DNA from: Streptomyces chartreusis
Lineage (GTDB): Bacteria; Actinomycetota; Actinomycetes; Streptomycetales; Streptomycetaceae
DNA: 64,000 nt
NCBI RefSeq assembly: GCF_008704715.1
Contig: NZ_CP023689.1
Location: forward strand, 6,448,001 to 6,512,000
Direction: 5' to 3'
Part shown: positions 1 to 8,759 of the stretch, in pieces
How the letters are laid out: the number at the start of each line of letters is the position of its first letter
How positions within the stretch are numbered: the first letter of the stretch is position 1
The notes under the pieces: model-generated
What the model was told of the DNA's origin: nothing
Database searches by the model: none
The model's input: the letters and a program-made list of their open reading frames with translations, nothing else
Made by a program: the position numbers and the translations under genes

Positions 1-342
1 GGCCCCCTCACCTTCACCGGCGGCGCCGCCCGCAGCCCGTACTGGAACCAGCTGCGCGCCGACGTCCTGGGCCGCCCGGCCCGGGTGCCTCGGGAGACGG
101 AACCCGCCCTGGGGATGGCCGCGTTGGCGGCGTACGGCGCGGGCGCGGCACCCTCCCTCGCGCAGGCCGCGGAGGCCATGGTCCGGATCGGTGCGACCGT
201 CGAACCCCGCCCCGGCCGCACCGCCCGCTTCGCCGAGCCGTACGCCCGCCTCGTCGACGAGCTGACCACCCGGGGCTGGCTGCCGCCCCCGGTCGCGGCG
301 CACGCGCACGCCCGCCTGGACGGGGATACTGCGGACTCATGA
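1..342 (+). CDS. FGGY-family carbohydrate kinase, C-terminal part
   Basis: The reading frame is open from the first base and ends at TGA 340-342, so only the last 113 codons of the gene are here. The stretch TGGAARSPYWNQLRADVLG near the start is the conserved C-terminal motif of FGGY sugar kinases (xylulose, glycerol and related kinases), followed by the helical tail. These enzymes phosphorylate a sugar or polyol with ATP in the cytoplasm. The substrate cannot be told without the N-terminal half. The stop codon overlaps the ATG of the next gene (ATGA), so the two are probably co-translated. Confidence 0.8.
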   Translation, partial: GPLTFTGGAARSPYWNQLRADVLGRPARVPRETEPALGMAALAAYGAGAAPSLAQAAEAMVRIGATVEPRPGRTARFAEPYARLVDELTTRGWLPPPVAAHAHARLDGDTADS

Positions 343-974
343 CCACGAGCACCGACGCGACCCTGCTGCTGGCCCGGCACGGACAGACCGTCTGGCACGC
401 CGAGAACCGCTACGCCGGGGTCAGCGACGTGGCCCTCACCGACACCGGACGCGCCCAGGCCGACGCCCTCGGCCACTGGGCCGCCGCCCACCCGGTCGAC
501 GCGATCTGGACCTCGCCCCTCTCCCGTGCCGCCATTACCGCCGACCCGGCCTGCCGGGCCCTCGGCCTCACCCCGCACCGCGAACCGGGCCTGCGCGAAT
601 GCGACTTCGGGGTGCTGGAGGGCCGTACGCTCGCGGAGTTCGCGGCGCAGTACCCGGCCGCGGCGGAGGCGTTCCGCACCGACCCGGTGGCTAACCCGTT
701 CCCCCGCGCGGAGGACCCGTCGGCCGCCGCCGGACGCGGCGCCGCGGCCCTGCGCCGGATCGCCGCCGCCCACCCGGGCGAGCGCGTCCTCGTGGTCGCG
801 CACAACACGCTGCTGCGTCTGGTGCTGTGCACGCTGCTGTCGATCCCGGCGGGGGAGTACCGCAGAGTGTTCCCCCGGTTGCGCAACGCCGCGATCAGCG
901 AACTCCTCGTGAGATCCGACGGATCCGCCGCACTTCTCTCCCTCAATGTGCCCTGTGACCCCGACCTGCCGTAG
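339..974 (+). CDS. Histidine phosphatase family protein (phosphoglycerate-mutase-like)
   Basis: A 211-aa protein with the RHGQT signature (LLARHGQTVWHAENRY) at residues 12-27, the phosphate-accepting histidine loop of the histidine phosphatase superfamily. A second catalytic histidine is visible in VLVVAHNTLLRLV near residue 155. Family members are small-molecule phosphatases or cofactor-dependent mutases. The ATGA overlap with the upstream sugar kinase suggests a role with phosphorylated sugars, which is inference. The start is set by that overlap. Length is normal for the family. Confidence 0.85.
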   Translation: MTTSTDATLLLARHGQTVWHAENRYAGVSDVALTDTGRAQADALGHWAAAHPVDAIWTSPLSRAAITADPACRALGLTPHREPGLRECDFGVLEGRTLAEFAAQYPAAAEAFRTDPVANPFPRAEDPSAAAGRGAAALRRIAAAHPGERVLVVAHNTLLRLVLCTLLSIPAGEYRRVFPRLRNAAISELLVRSDGSAALLSLNVPCDPDLP

Positions 975-986
975 CACCATGGGGAC

Positions 987-1766
987 ATGACGGAGATCGA
1001 CACCTCGGTACCGCACTCGGCCCGGATCTGGAACTACTGGCTGGGCGGCAAGGACAACTACCCCGTGGACGAGGCGGCGGGCGACGCGTACACCGCGGTC
1101 TTCCCCGGCATCGTCACCATCGCGCGCAGCAGCCGCGCCTTCCTGGGCCGCGGTATCCGGTATCTGGTGAACGAGGGGGGCGTGCGCCAGTTCCTCGACG
1201 TCGGCACCGGCCTGCCGACCGTCGACAACACCCACGAGGTCGCCCAGCGCCTCGCCCCCGAGTCGAGGATCGTCTACGTCGACAACGACCCGCTGGTCCT
1301 GGCCCACGCCCGCGCCCTGCTCACCTCGACCTCCGAGGGTGCGACGGCGTACGAGGACCTGAGCCTGTACGAGCCCGAGGAGATCCTCGAGGCGGCCTCC
1401 CGGACCCTCGACCTCTCCCGTCCCACGGCCCTGATCCTCAGCGGCATCCTCGGCCACGTCGCCGACTACGACCGGGCCCGCGAGCTGGTCCGTCGCCTGC
1501 TGGACGGCCTGCCCTCCGGCAGCTACCTCTGCGTCAACGACGGCTCCCGGGGCACCGACCCGGACTACGAGAACGCCCAGGACTCCTACAACGAGACCGG
1601 CGCCGTCCCGTACTTCCTGCGCCCGGTCGACAAGATCGAGGCGTTCTTCGAGGGCCTGGAACTCATCGAACCGGGCGTCGTCTCCGTCCCGCTGTGGCGC
1701 CCCGACCCTGCCGACCAGGAGCCCCGCCCGATCGGCCAGCACGGCGGAGTGGGCCGCAAGCCCTGA
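987..1766 (+). CDS. SAM-dependent methyltransferase, DUF574 family
   Basis: A 259-aa protein. It begins with the lineage-typical HSARIWNYWLGGKDNY and contains FLDVGTGLPTVDNTHEVAQ, the SAM-binding glycine loop, followed by IVYVDNDPLVLAHARALL, the ribose-binding acidic strand. This pattern matches the actinobacterial DUF574 (Methyltransf_19) family, which is abundant in Streptomyces and mostly of unknown substrate. It starts 12 bp after the phosphatase, with GGGGAC just before the ATG. A hairpin follows the stop. Confidence 0.85.
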   Translation: MTEIDTSVPHSARIWNYWLGGKDNYPVDEAAGDAYTAVFPGIVTIARSSRAFLGRGIRYLVNEGGVRQFLDVGTGLPTVDNTHEVAQRLAPESRIVYVDNDPLVLAHARALLTSTSEGATAYEDLSLYEPEEILEAASRTLDLSRPTALILSGILGHVADYDRARELVRRLLDGLPSGSYLCVNDGSRGTDPDYENAQDSYNETGAVPYFLRPVDKIEAFFEGLELIEPGVVSVPLWRPDPADQEPRPIGQHGGVGRKP

Positions 1767-1780
1767 CCGACGAGGACGAA

Positions 1781-1807
1781 GGGACGGCCACCGGGCGCGG
1801 CCGTCCC
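1781..1807. terminator. Hairpin between convergent genes
   Basis: A 9-bp perfect stem (GGGACGGCC pairing with GGCCGTCCC) with a 9-nt loop lies between the stop codons of the methyltransferase and the convergent secreted-protein gene. It has no T-tract, which is usual for Streptomyces terminators, and could serve both strands. Confidence 0.55.
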
Positions 1808-1825
1808 TCGGCTACCTCCCCCGCC

Positions 1826-4096
1826 TCACCTCGGTGGCCGCCCGACGGCGTTTCGGCGCAGGTGATTTGCCCGACGAGCGGCGTCCAGACGGCGTCGCCG
1901 CAGCCGCAGCAGCGCGATCGGCGCGAGGAGCAGCGCGGGCAGCAGCCACAGCGCCCGTGTTCCCGAGGACACGGGTTCCTGCGCCTCCTGCTTCCCCTGC
2001 GCCTCCTGCTTCGCCGGTGCGCCGATACCGGTCTTGGCCTGGCGCGGGGTCGGTGAGCCGAGCCAGACGGTCTCGTCCCCGGCGGCGGCCGACGGTGCGT
2101 TCAGCGAACGGTCGACGCTCTGCGGGAGCCCCGCGAAGTCCGAGGTGAAACGGTCGTCGGTGACGGTCTTCAAGGGGATCCTGGTGAGGTCGACACCGCC
2201 GTAGACGTAGCTGCGTACGTAGGTGGTGCTGCCCTTGGTTGTCCTGTCGGTGACCTTGAACTCGCCCTTGGTGTACGAGTCGACGTACCGGTCGAAGGTG
2301 TCGGTGGGCTGCCAGTCGCCGGTGCGCCGCCAGGTGTCGATGTCGCCGCTGTCGATGAGGTCGCCGTACGTCGTGTCCTTGGTCCGGCTCAGCTCGCGGT
2401 ACCACTCGGCGGCGACCCGGGCGAGATACACGCGGCGCAGCTCGGCGTACTCGGGGGCGGTGTTGATGGCCTTCTTGAGCCTGGGGAGGATCAGGTCGCG
2501 GAAGAGCGCTTCGTTGTGATCCTCGGTGGCCTTGTCCTGCTCGGGGCAGGAGGCCGCGGACGACGCCCCGTTGTCCTTCAGGTACTGGGTCTCCATCTTG
2601 ACGTCGAGGGGCGCGTCGAGGATGTAGAGCTTGTCGCCGTCCTGGTGGACCGACGCGGTCGCCGGCAGGATCCAGTTCCGGAACGACATGCAGTCACCCC
2701 GGACCCCCGCCCAGAACTTCCGTCCCGGCGCGCTGTGCGGATGGATGAGCTTGCCGACGGTCTTCTTCATCTCCAGATCGGCCTCCAGCATCACCTTCCC
2801 GGCATCCGTACGCCCCAGCCGGCCATCGACGATGCGCTCCGGCTCGTCGGGATTGAGGTTGACCCAGAAGTTCTGCGGGGCGAGGGAGAGCCAGACGAAG
2901 AAGGCGTCCGAGGACTGGGACAGGGCCGCGCGCCCCGTAGCGGTGCGGGCGTCCCCCTTCAGCGGCTTGAAGTCGGCGCTGAAGGAGTACTCCAGGCCGC
3001 TTCCGTCACCGGGGTCGGAGAGATAGCGCAGCTCCATGCTGGAGAAGTCGATGCCGCCGGTGCTCAGGCCGGGGGCGGCGAGCATGCTGCCCAGGCCCGT
3101 GGCGACGCGCGGGGTGTCCTCCGCCTCGTCGCAGGGATTGGCGGCCTTGGCTGCGGCCGTGAGTACCAACGTCTGCTGGAGACCCAGTGACTGTGTTCCG
3201 GTTCCCTGGTCAGGGCATTGTTTCGGGTCGACGGAGAAGGCGGGGGAGGGCTCGTGGCCGTACCGCGCCTCCAGACCGCGCCGCACCTCGCCGAGGTCGG
3301 TCACCAGTTTGTCCTTGGCGGTGGCGTTGCGTCGCTTCACCCTCTCCTCGTACTTCTCCTTCACCCCCTTCTCCGCCCTGCGCTCCGCCTCCGGGCCCAG
3401 GTGCGCAACCTTGTTCCGCGCCCACGCGATCTCCACCTCCCGGTCGACCCACTCCTGCACGCTGATGTCGTACGGGTGCCCGAAGACGAGCGGTGTGTCC
3501 GGGCGGTACAGGCGGGCGCATCGCGAGCAGTTCTGTCGTTCGGAGCTGCCGAGGAGCTCCGCCTCGTCACCGATGCCGTACTTGTCCAGCACCTTTTGGA
3601 TGACGTCCTCGGAGTGCCTCTGCTTGCTTTTCTGGATGTTCAACGCGCTGACGACGACGAGTTCGCCCCACTTCGCGTCGTCCAGCCGCTGGACGGCTGC
3701 GCGCTTGAGATACTCCCGCAGCGGATCGACCCGGACGACCGATGCCGCCCACGCCTGGCGGCCCGTGTGGCTGAAGGTGGTGGTCTCCTTCAGGAGCGGC
3801 ATGACCTGGTGGTCGTAGTCCAGCACCGTCGGGTCCAGAAAGACGGCCGCGCCGTTGCGGTACGGGTTCCACGCCTCGTTCTTGTCCGCCTTGGGCAACT
3901 CGCGCCAGAGGTCGTACCGCAGCTTCTCGATGGGTTCGAACGGCGAGGTCAGCAGTGGGTTCTCCTCCTGCATGGAGAGGTCGCGCCCCTTCGCCGCCCC
4001 CGGCGGCCGCTTGTCGTCGGCCACCCCGGGCGGCGCCGAGCCGAGCGGGACGAGCAGCGCCAGCAGCAGCGCTGCCAGCCATCTGGGTCTGTTCAT
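1826..4096 (-). CDS. Large secreted protein with C-terminal membrane anchor, function unknown
   Basis: I do not recognise a family. From the chosen ATG at 4096 the protein is 756 aa. It begins MNRPRWLAALLLALLVPLG, a clear Sec signal peptide, and ends with a hydrophobic segment (ALWLLPALLLAPIALL) followed by Arg-rich residues, so it is probably exported and anchored by its C terminus. The middle is charged, with a pair of cysteines (NCSRCARLY) and further isolated Cys residues. Just before the anchor is a low-complexity KQEAQGKQEAQE linker. An upstream in-frame ATG at 4147 would only add residues ahead of the signal peptide and lies next to the terminator hairpin, so I rejected it. Confidence 0.75.
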   Translation of the reverse strand: MNRPRWLAALLLALLVPLGSAPPGVADDKRPPGAAKGRDLSMQEENPLLTSPFEPIEKLRYDLWRELPKADKNEAWNPYRNGAAVFLDPTVLDYDHQVMPLLKETTTFSHTGRQAWAASVVRVDPLREYLKRAAVQRLDDAKWGELVVVSALNIQKSKQRHSEDVIQKVLDKYGIGDEAELLGSSERQNCSRCARLYRPDTPLVFGHPYDISVQEWVDREVEIAWARNKVAHLGPEAERRAEKGVKEKYEERVKRRNATAKDKLVTDLGEVRRGLEARYGHEPSPAFSVDPKQCPDQGTGTQSLGLQQTLVLTAAAKAANPCDEAEDTPRVATGLGSMLAAPGLSTGGIDFSSMELRYLSDPGDGSGLEYSFSADFKPLKGDARTATGRAALSQSSDAFFVWLSLAPQNFWVNLNPDEPERIVDGRLGRTDAGKVMLEADLEMKKTVGKLIHPHSAPGRKFWAGVRGDCMSFRNWILPATASVHQDGDKLYILDAPLDVKMETQYLKDNGASSAASCPEQDKATEDHNEALFRDLILPRLKKAINTAPEYAELRRVYLARVAAEWYRELSRTKDTTYGDLIDSGDIDTWRRTGDWQPTDTFDRYVDSYTKGEFKVTDRTTKGSTTYVRSYVYGGVDLTRIPLKTVTDDRFTSDFAGLPQSVDRSLNAPSAAAGDETVWLGSPTPRQAKTGIGAPAKQEAQGKQEAQEPVSSGTRALWLLPALLLAPIALLRLRRRRLDAARRANHLRRNAVGRPPR

Positions 4097-4149
4097 GCCA
4101 CAGACGGTGGATGGGCGGCGTGAAATGCCCATGAAACCGCCCGACATGG

Positions 4150-4184
4150 GAAGCCCCCGCGAGTCAGGTCCTCGCGGGGGCTTC
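4150..4184 (-). terminator. Terminator downstream of superoxide dismutase gene
   Basis: A perfect 14-bp stem (GAAGCCCCCGCGAG and its complement) with a 7-nt loop. It lies 65 bp past the stop of the minus-strand SOD gene and upstream of the next minus-strand gene, so it separates the two transcripts. Confidence 0.8.
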
Positions 4185-4249
4185 CGTCATTCCGCCTGCC
4201 GTTCGTGAAGGGTGAGAAGACGATCACGAGGCAGGACGTTCTCGCCGGC

Positions 4250-4891
4250 TCAGGGAGCCAGCAGCAGTACGTCCGTACGGGACCTGGCCGCGGTGTAACG
4301 CCGGGCCACGTCCTGCCAGTTGACGACCTGCCACATGGCCTCGATGAAGTCGACCTTCTGGTTCCTGTACTGGAGGTAGAAAGCGTGCTCCCAGGCGTCG
4401 AACACGAGGATCGGCGTGGCGCCCTGGCCGGCGTTGCCCTGGTGGTCGTAGACCTGCTCGACGATCAGCCGCCCGCTCAGCGGCTCGTACGCCAGCACGC
4501 CCCAGCCCGAACCCTGCGTGGTCGCGGCGGCCTTGGACAGCTGCGCCTTGAAGTTCGCGAAGGACCCGAAGGACTCGGCGACGGCGTCCGCCAGCTCGCC
4601 CACCCCGTCCGCGGCGAGCGGCTCGCCACCGCCGTCGCCGGTCATGTTCTGCCAGTAGATGCTGTGCAGGATGTGCCCGGACAGATGGAACGCCAGGTTC
4701 TTCTCCAGGCCGTTGATCGACCCCCACGACTCCTTGTCCCGCGCCTCGGCCAGCTGCTCCAGCGTGTCGTTGGCGCCCTTCACATAGGCCGCGTGGTGCT
4801 TGTCGTGGTGCAGCTCGATGATCTCGGGGCTGATCACGGGCGCGAGCGCGGAGTAGTCGTAGGGCAGTTCCGGGAGTGTGTAGACGGGCAT
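4250..4891 (-). CDS. sodF: Iron/manganese-type superoxide dismutase, probably the nickel-repressed Fe form
   Basis: A 213-aa protein starting MPVYTLPELPYDYSAL, the classic Fe/Mn SOD N terminus. The metal ligands are visible: His28 in ELHHDKHH, a second His in HLSGHILHSIYW, and Asp and His in the DAWEHAFY motif. It converts superoxide to peroxide and oxygen. The start is fixed by the homologous N terminus and by GAGGGG before the ATG at 4891; a longer frame to 4948 would read through the operator. The perfect Nur box 24 bp upstream is the hallmark of Streptomyces sodF, which nickel-bound Nur represses while the nickel SOD takes over. The iron assignment rests on that box, not on sequence alone. 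Confidence 0.92.
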   Translation of the reverse strand: MPVYTLPELPYDYSALAPVISPEIIELHHDKHHAAYVKGANDTLEQLAEARDKESWGSINGLEKNLAFHLSGHILHSIYWQNMTGDGGGEPLAADGVGELADAVAESFGSFANFKAQLSKAAATTQGSGWGVLAYEPLSGRLIVEQVYDHQGNAGQGATPILVFDAWEHAFYLQYRNQKVDFIEAMWQVVNWQDVARRYTAARSRTDVLLLAP

Positions 4892-4914
4892 GAAGGGTCC
4901 CCTCAGAGCTCTTA

Positions 4915-4931
4915 TTGCAAGTAGCTTGCAA
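4915..4931 (-). promoter_or_regulatory. Nur operator (nickel-responsive Fur family)
   Basis: The sequence TTGCAAGTAGCTTGCAA is a perfect inverted repeat TTGCAA-N5-TTGCAA, identical to the published Nur-box consensus in the S. coelicolor sodF promoter. It sits 24-40 bp upstream of the SOD start codon, where a bound repressor would cover the core promoter. Confidence 0.85.
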
Positions 4932-4950
4932 CAACAAGCTAACAGCAAAA

Positions 4951-4977
4951 AGCCCCCGTGCGGATCACACGGGGGCT
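4951..4977 (-). terminator. Terminator of the amino-acid permease gene
   Basis: A 10-bp perfect stem (AGCCCCCGTG with CACGGGGGCT) and a 7-nt loop. On the minus strand it is followed at once by TTTTT, giving a textbook intrinsic terminator. It lies just past the permease stop and insulates it from the SOD promoter. Confidence 0.85.
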
Positions 4978-4997
4978 CTGTCGCGGTACGGGGCGTG

Positions 4998-6389
4998 TCA
5001 GGCCGCGGCCCGCCTGCGCTGCCAGGCGTACCCGACGGCCGCCAGGAGCACCGTCATGCCGCCGGTGGAGTACAGCTGCACCCGGGTGTCGGGTTCGCGG
5101 GCCATCAGGACGAAGATCGCCGCCATGCCGGCCATCGCGACCCAGGTCAGGACCGGGAAGGCCCACATGCGCACGACCAGCTTCTCCGGGGCCTCGCGCT
5201 CCAGACGGCGGCGCAGCCGGAGTTGCGAGGCGGCGATGAAGATCCAGACGACCAGGATGACCGCGCCAATCATGTTCAGCAGCCACGGGAAGACGTCGTC
5301 GGGCCGCCAGTAGGACAGGACGACGCAGACGAAGCCGAACACGGAGGAGGCGAGGACCGCGATGCGCGGGATGCCGCCCGAGACCCGGCCCAGCGCCGCG
5401 GGACCCTGGCCGCGCTGGACGAGGGAGTACGCCATGCGCGAGGAGCCGTAGATGTTGGCGTTCATGGCGCTCAGCAGGGCGACCAGGACCACCACGTTCA
5501 TCAGCTGACCGGCGCCGGGGATGCCCAGGTGGTCGAGGGTGGCGACGTACGGGCCCTTCTCGACGACCTCCTTGGAGTCCCAGGGGATCAGGGTGACCAC
5601 GACCGCCATCGAGCCGATGTAGAACAGCGCGATGCGCCACATGGCCGTGCGGACCGCCCGCGCCACACCGCTGACCGGGTTCTCCGACTCGGCGGCCGCG
5701 ATGGTGACCGTCTCCATGCCGCCGTAGGCGAACACCGAGGCCAACAGGCCGATGATCAGTCCCTCGCCGCCGTTCGGCAGGAATCCGCCCTCACCGGTGA
5801 GGTTCGCGGTGCCCGGCGCGTCCGTGCCGGGCAGGACGCCGGCGATGGCCAGCCCGCCCAGCACCAGGAACAGCGCGATCGCGCCGACCTTCAGCGCGGC
5901 GAACCAGAACTCGAACTCGCCGAAGTTCTTCACGGCGGCCAGGTTCGCGCCGCAGAAGACGACCATGAACAGGGCCACCCAGGCCCACTCCGGCGTGCCC
6001 GGCAGCCAGCCCGTCACGATCTTCGCGGCGCCGATGCCCTCCAGGCCGACGGCCGTGCAGAGCAGGACCCAGAACGACCAGCCGGCCGTGAAGCCCGCCC
6101 AGGGGCCGATGGCCCGCTCGGCGTGCGCGGAGAAGGAACCGGAGGAGGGATACGCGGCCGACATCTCGCCGAGCATCCGCATCACCAGCATCACGAGGAG
6201 GCCGGAGACGACATAGGCGATGACGATCGAGGGGCCGGCGGCGGCGATACCCGCCCCGGACCCGACGAACAGGCCCGCGCCGATGACGCCGCCGAGGGCG
6301 ATCATCGACAGGTGGCGCTGCTTGAGACCGTGGGAGAGGGAGACGCCGTCCGCTTTCGCGGGCGTCTCCGTGGAGGTGCTGTTCTGCAT
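4998..6389 (-). CDS. APC-superfamily amino-acid permease
   Basis: A 463-aa integral membrane protein with about 12 hydrophobic segments. The N-terminal motif LSHGLKQRHLSMIALGGVIGAGLFVGSG (about residues 18-45) is the signature of amino-acid transporters of the GABA/aromatic/proline permease type (AAT family). The consensus MRMLGEMSAAYPSSGSFSAHAERAIGPWAGF follows. It probably imports an amino acid by proton symport; the substrate cannot be assigned. It is close in sequence to the permease at 17242-18708, so the two are paralogues. It is monocistronic, with terminators on both sides. Confidence 0.88.
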   Translation of the reverse strand: MQNSTSTETPAKADGVSLSHGLKQRHLSMIALGGVIGAGLFVGSGAGIAAAGPSIVIAYVVSGLLVMLVMRMLGEMSAAYPSSGSFSAHAERAIGPWAGFTAGWSFWVLLCTAVGLEGIGAAKIVTGWLPGTPEWAWVALFMVVFCGANLAAVKNFGEFEFWFAALKVGAIALFLVLGGLAIAGVLPGTDAPGTANLTGEGGFLPNGGEGLIIGLLASVFAYGGMETVTIAAAESENPVSGVARAVRTAMWRIALFYIGSMAVVVTLIPWDSKEVVEKGPYVATLDHLGIPGAGQLMNVVVLVALLSAMNANIYGSSRMAYSLVQRGQGPAALGRVSGGIPRIAVLASSVFGFVCVVLSYWRPDDVFPWLLNMIGAVILVVWIFIAASQLRLRRRLEREAPEKLVVRMWAFPVLTWVAMAGMAAIFVLMAREPDTRVQLYSTGGMTVLLAAVGYAWQRRRAAA

Positions 6390-6435
6390 GGGCGCGGCTC
6401 GTCCAATGCGTGAGAGGGCAAAAAACGCCCACAGT

Positions 6436-6473
6436 GTGGTCAGCCTCTCCGCTCAGAAGGAGAGACTGACCAC
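6436..6473 (-). terminator. Terminator of the sulfonate operon
   Basis: A 15-bp stem (with one wobble pair in minus-strand RNA) and an 8-nt loop, followed about 10 nt later on the minus strand by TTTTTT. It lies between the TauD-type gene and the permease promoter. A second small palindrome (9-bp arms, 2-nt loop) sits at 6482-6501, nearer the dioxygenase stop. Confidence 0.75.
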
Positions 6474-6510
6474 TATGCGGACACTCACCGCACGGTGAGT
6501 GACCCCACTG

Positions 6511-7407
6511 TCACGCAGCGACGGCCGTGTAGTGCGACGCGTCCCCCTCGATCGAGTAGCTCGCCTTGCCCTCGATGCCGACCGGCACGTCACCGGCGAC
6601 GGTCACCCGGTGCAGGCGGCGCGGCTGCCCGTCGTAGTTGTCGACGGCGTAGTGCTGGGTGATGCGGTTGTCGAAGACGACCAGCTGGTTCTCCGACCAG
6701 CGGTGCCGCAGGATGTTCTCCGGCCGCGTGACGTACGTCTGGAGCAGGTCGAGGATCTTGCGGGACTCGCCAGGCGACAGACCCACGATCCGCTGCGCGA
6801 ACCCGCCGATGAACAGGCCCCGCTCACCGGTCAGCGGATGGACGCGGACCACCGGGTGGACCGTGCGGTACTTGATCGACGTGAACTCGGCGCGATTGGC
6901 GGCCTGCCGCTCGTCGACCTCCTCGTCCGCCACGGCGTAGTCGTAGTCGTTGGTGTGCTCCGCCCACAGCGTGTCCGCCAGCTTCCGCAGCGGCTCGGGC
7001 AGCTGACGGTAGGCCGCCGCCGAACTCGCGATCAGGGTCTCGCCGCCGTACGGCGGGATCGTGATCGAGCGCAGGGTGGTGGCCTGCGGCGGGTTGAGGA
7101 CGAACGTGACGTCGGTGTGCCAGTGGTTGGCGGCGCGTCCCCGCTCGCTGTCGACCGGGAGGACGTTCGGGGTCCCGGCGATCGAGGAGACGGTGGGGTG
7201 GGCGGTGGTGACGTCGCCGAAGTGACGGACGAAGGACTGCTGGGTCTCGTCGTCCAGGTTCACGTCGTCGAAGACGAGCGCCTTGTGGACGTTGAGGGCC
7301 TCGCGCAGGGCGGCGACCGTGTCGGAGCCGAGCGGCCGGTCGATGTCGACGCCGGACACACGGGCGCCGATGTGTGCGGTGACCTTGTGGATTTCGATGC
7401 CGGACAT
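6511..7407 (-). CDS. TauD/TfdA-family Fe(II)/2-oxoglutarate dioxygenase
   Basis: A 298-aa protein. The iron-binding facial triad is visible: His97-x-Asp99 in NHWHTDVTF and the distal His in RRLHRVTVAGD near residue 269. The Arg that binds 2-oxoglutarate follows. Family members such as TauD and AtsK hydroxylate the carbon next to a sulfonate or sulfate ester, releasing sulfite or sulfate and an aldehyde. It is the last gene of the organosulfur operon, 11 bp after the flavin monooxygenase, so taurine, an alkylsulfonate or an alkylsulfate is the likely substrate. Confidence 0.88.
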   Translation of the reverse strand: MSGIEIHKVTAHIGARVSGVDIDRPLGSDTVAALREALNVHKALVFDDVNLDDETQQSFVRHFGDVTTAHPTVSSIAGTPNVLPVDSERGRAANHWHTDVTFVLNPPQATTLRSITIPPYGGETLIASSAAAYRQLPEPLRKLADTLWAEHTNDYDYAVADEEVDERQAANRAEFTSIKYRTVHPVVRVHPLTGERGLFIGGFAQRIVGLSPGESRKILDLLQTYVTRPENILRHRWSENQLVVFDNRITQHYAVDNYDGQPRRLHRVTVAGDVPVGIEGKASYSIEGDASHYTAVAA

Positions 7408-7418
7408 GGGCGGTCCTT

Positions 7419-8759
7419 TCAGACGAGGGCGTTCTCGCGGGCGGTGTACTGGTTGGCGGGGCGCGGCAGGCCGTAGCGCTCGCGCAGGGTGCGGCGCGGG
7501 CCGTACTCCTCGCGGAGCAGGCCGCGTGCGCGCAGGATCGGGACGACGTGGTCGACGAAGGCGTCGAGGCCGGAGGGGAGCACCGGCGGCATGATGTTGA
7601 AGCCGTCGGCGGCGCCCTGCGTGAACCAGGTCTCGACGGCGTCGGCGACCTGCTCGGGAGTGCCGGCGAAGGTGAGGTGACCGCGGCCGCCGCCGAGCCG
7701 CCCGATCAGCTGCCGGACGGTCAGCCGCTCGCGCCGGGCCAGCTCCACCACGAGCGTGTAACGGCTCTTGGCGCCCTCGACGGCGTCCTCGGACGGCAGG
7801 TCGTCGGGGAGCTGAGCGTCCAACTCCAGCACGCCGGGCTCCAGTTGCAGCAGGCTCTCCAGCCGTCCCACCCCGTGCGTGTACACGATGTGGTCCTCGA
7901 GGAGCTGCTCGGCCGCCCGTGCCTCGGCCTCGGTCGAGCCGATCACCGGGACGATGCCGGGCAGCACCTTGATGTGGTCGGGGTCGCGCCCGGCCGCCGC
8001 CGTACGTGCCTTGAGGTCGGCGTAGAAGGCCCGTGCGTCCTCGATGGTCTGCTGGGCGGTGAACACCGCCTCCGCGTACCGGGCCGCGAAGTGCTTGCCG
8101 TCCTCGCTGGACCCGGCCTGCACGAGCAGCGGGTAGCCCTGCGGGCTGCGCGGGACGTTCAGGGCGCCCTCGACGCTGAAGTACGTCCCCCGGTGCCGGG
8201 GCGGATGGATCTTGGCGTCGTCACCCCACACGCCGGCCGCCTTGTCGGCGACGATCGCGTCGTCCTCCCAGCTGTCCCAGAGCTTCAGGGCGACGTCCAG
8301 GAACTCGGCGGCCCGCGCGTACCGCTCGGCGTGCGCGGGCTCCGCGTCGAGGCCGAAGTTGCGGGCGGCCTCCGCGCCCGCCGTGGTGACGATGTTCCAG
8401 CCCGCGCGGCCGCCGCTGATGATGTCGAGCGAGGCGAACTTGCGGGCCAGGTTGTAGGGGGAGTTGTAGGAGCTGGACGCGGTCGCGATCAGGCCGATGT
8501 GCTCGGTCGCCGTCGCCAGCGCGGTCAGCAGCGTGAGCGGCTCCAGGGCGCCGGCGGGCCGCTGCGCGAGGTTGTTCCACAGCTGCGGGCCGTCGGCGAG
8601 GAAGAGCGAGTCGAACGTGCCGCGCTCGGCGACCCGGGCCAGCCGGACGTAGTGGGCCAGGTCCACATGGGCGTACGGGTCGCTCTCGGGCAGCCGCCAG
8701 GAGGCCTCGTGGTGGCCGGTGTTCATCAGGAAGGCGTTGAGGTGGAGCTGTCTGGTCAT
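7419..8759 (-). CDS. LLM-class flavin-dependent monooxygenase (NtaA/SnaA/DmoA type)
   Basis: A 446-aa protein starting MTRQLHLNAFLMNTGHHEASW, typical of the NtaA/SnaA/DszA/DmoA branch of luciferase-like FMNH2-dependent monooxygenases. It is longer than SsuD (about 380 aa). The conserved DIISGGRAGWNIVTT segment that contacts the flavin is present. With reduced flavin from a partner reductase (none is encoded nearby) it probably oxygenates an organosulfur compound. Its ATG overlaps the TGA of the ABC ATPase by one base, so I preferred it to a start at 8969 that would lie inside the ATPase gene. Confidence 0.88.
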   Translation of the reverse strand: MTRQLHLNAFLMNTGHHEASWRLPESDPYAHVDLAHYVRLARVAERGTFDSLFLADGPQLWNNLAQRPAGALEPLTLLTALATATEHIGLIATASSSYNSPYNLARKFASLDIISGGRAGWNIVTTAGAEAARNFGLDAEPAHAERYARAAEFLDVALKLWDSWEDDAIVADKAAGVWGDDAKIHPPRHRGTYFSVEGALNVPRSPQGYPLLVQAGSSEDGKHFAARYAEAVFTAQQTIEDARAFYADLKARTAAAGRDPDHIKVLPGIVPVIGSTEAEARAAEQLLEDHIVYTHGVGRLESLLQLEPGVLELDAQLPDDLPSEDAVEGAKSRYTLVVELARRERLTVRQLIGRLGGGRGHLTFAGTPEQVADAVETWFTQGAADGFNIMPPVLPSGLDAFVDHVVPILRARGLLREEYGPRRTLRERYGLPRPANQYTARENALV

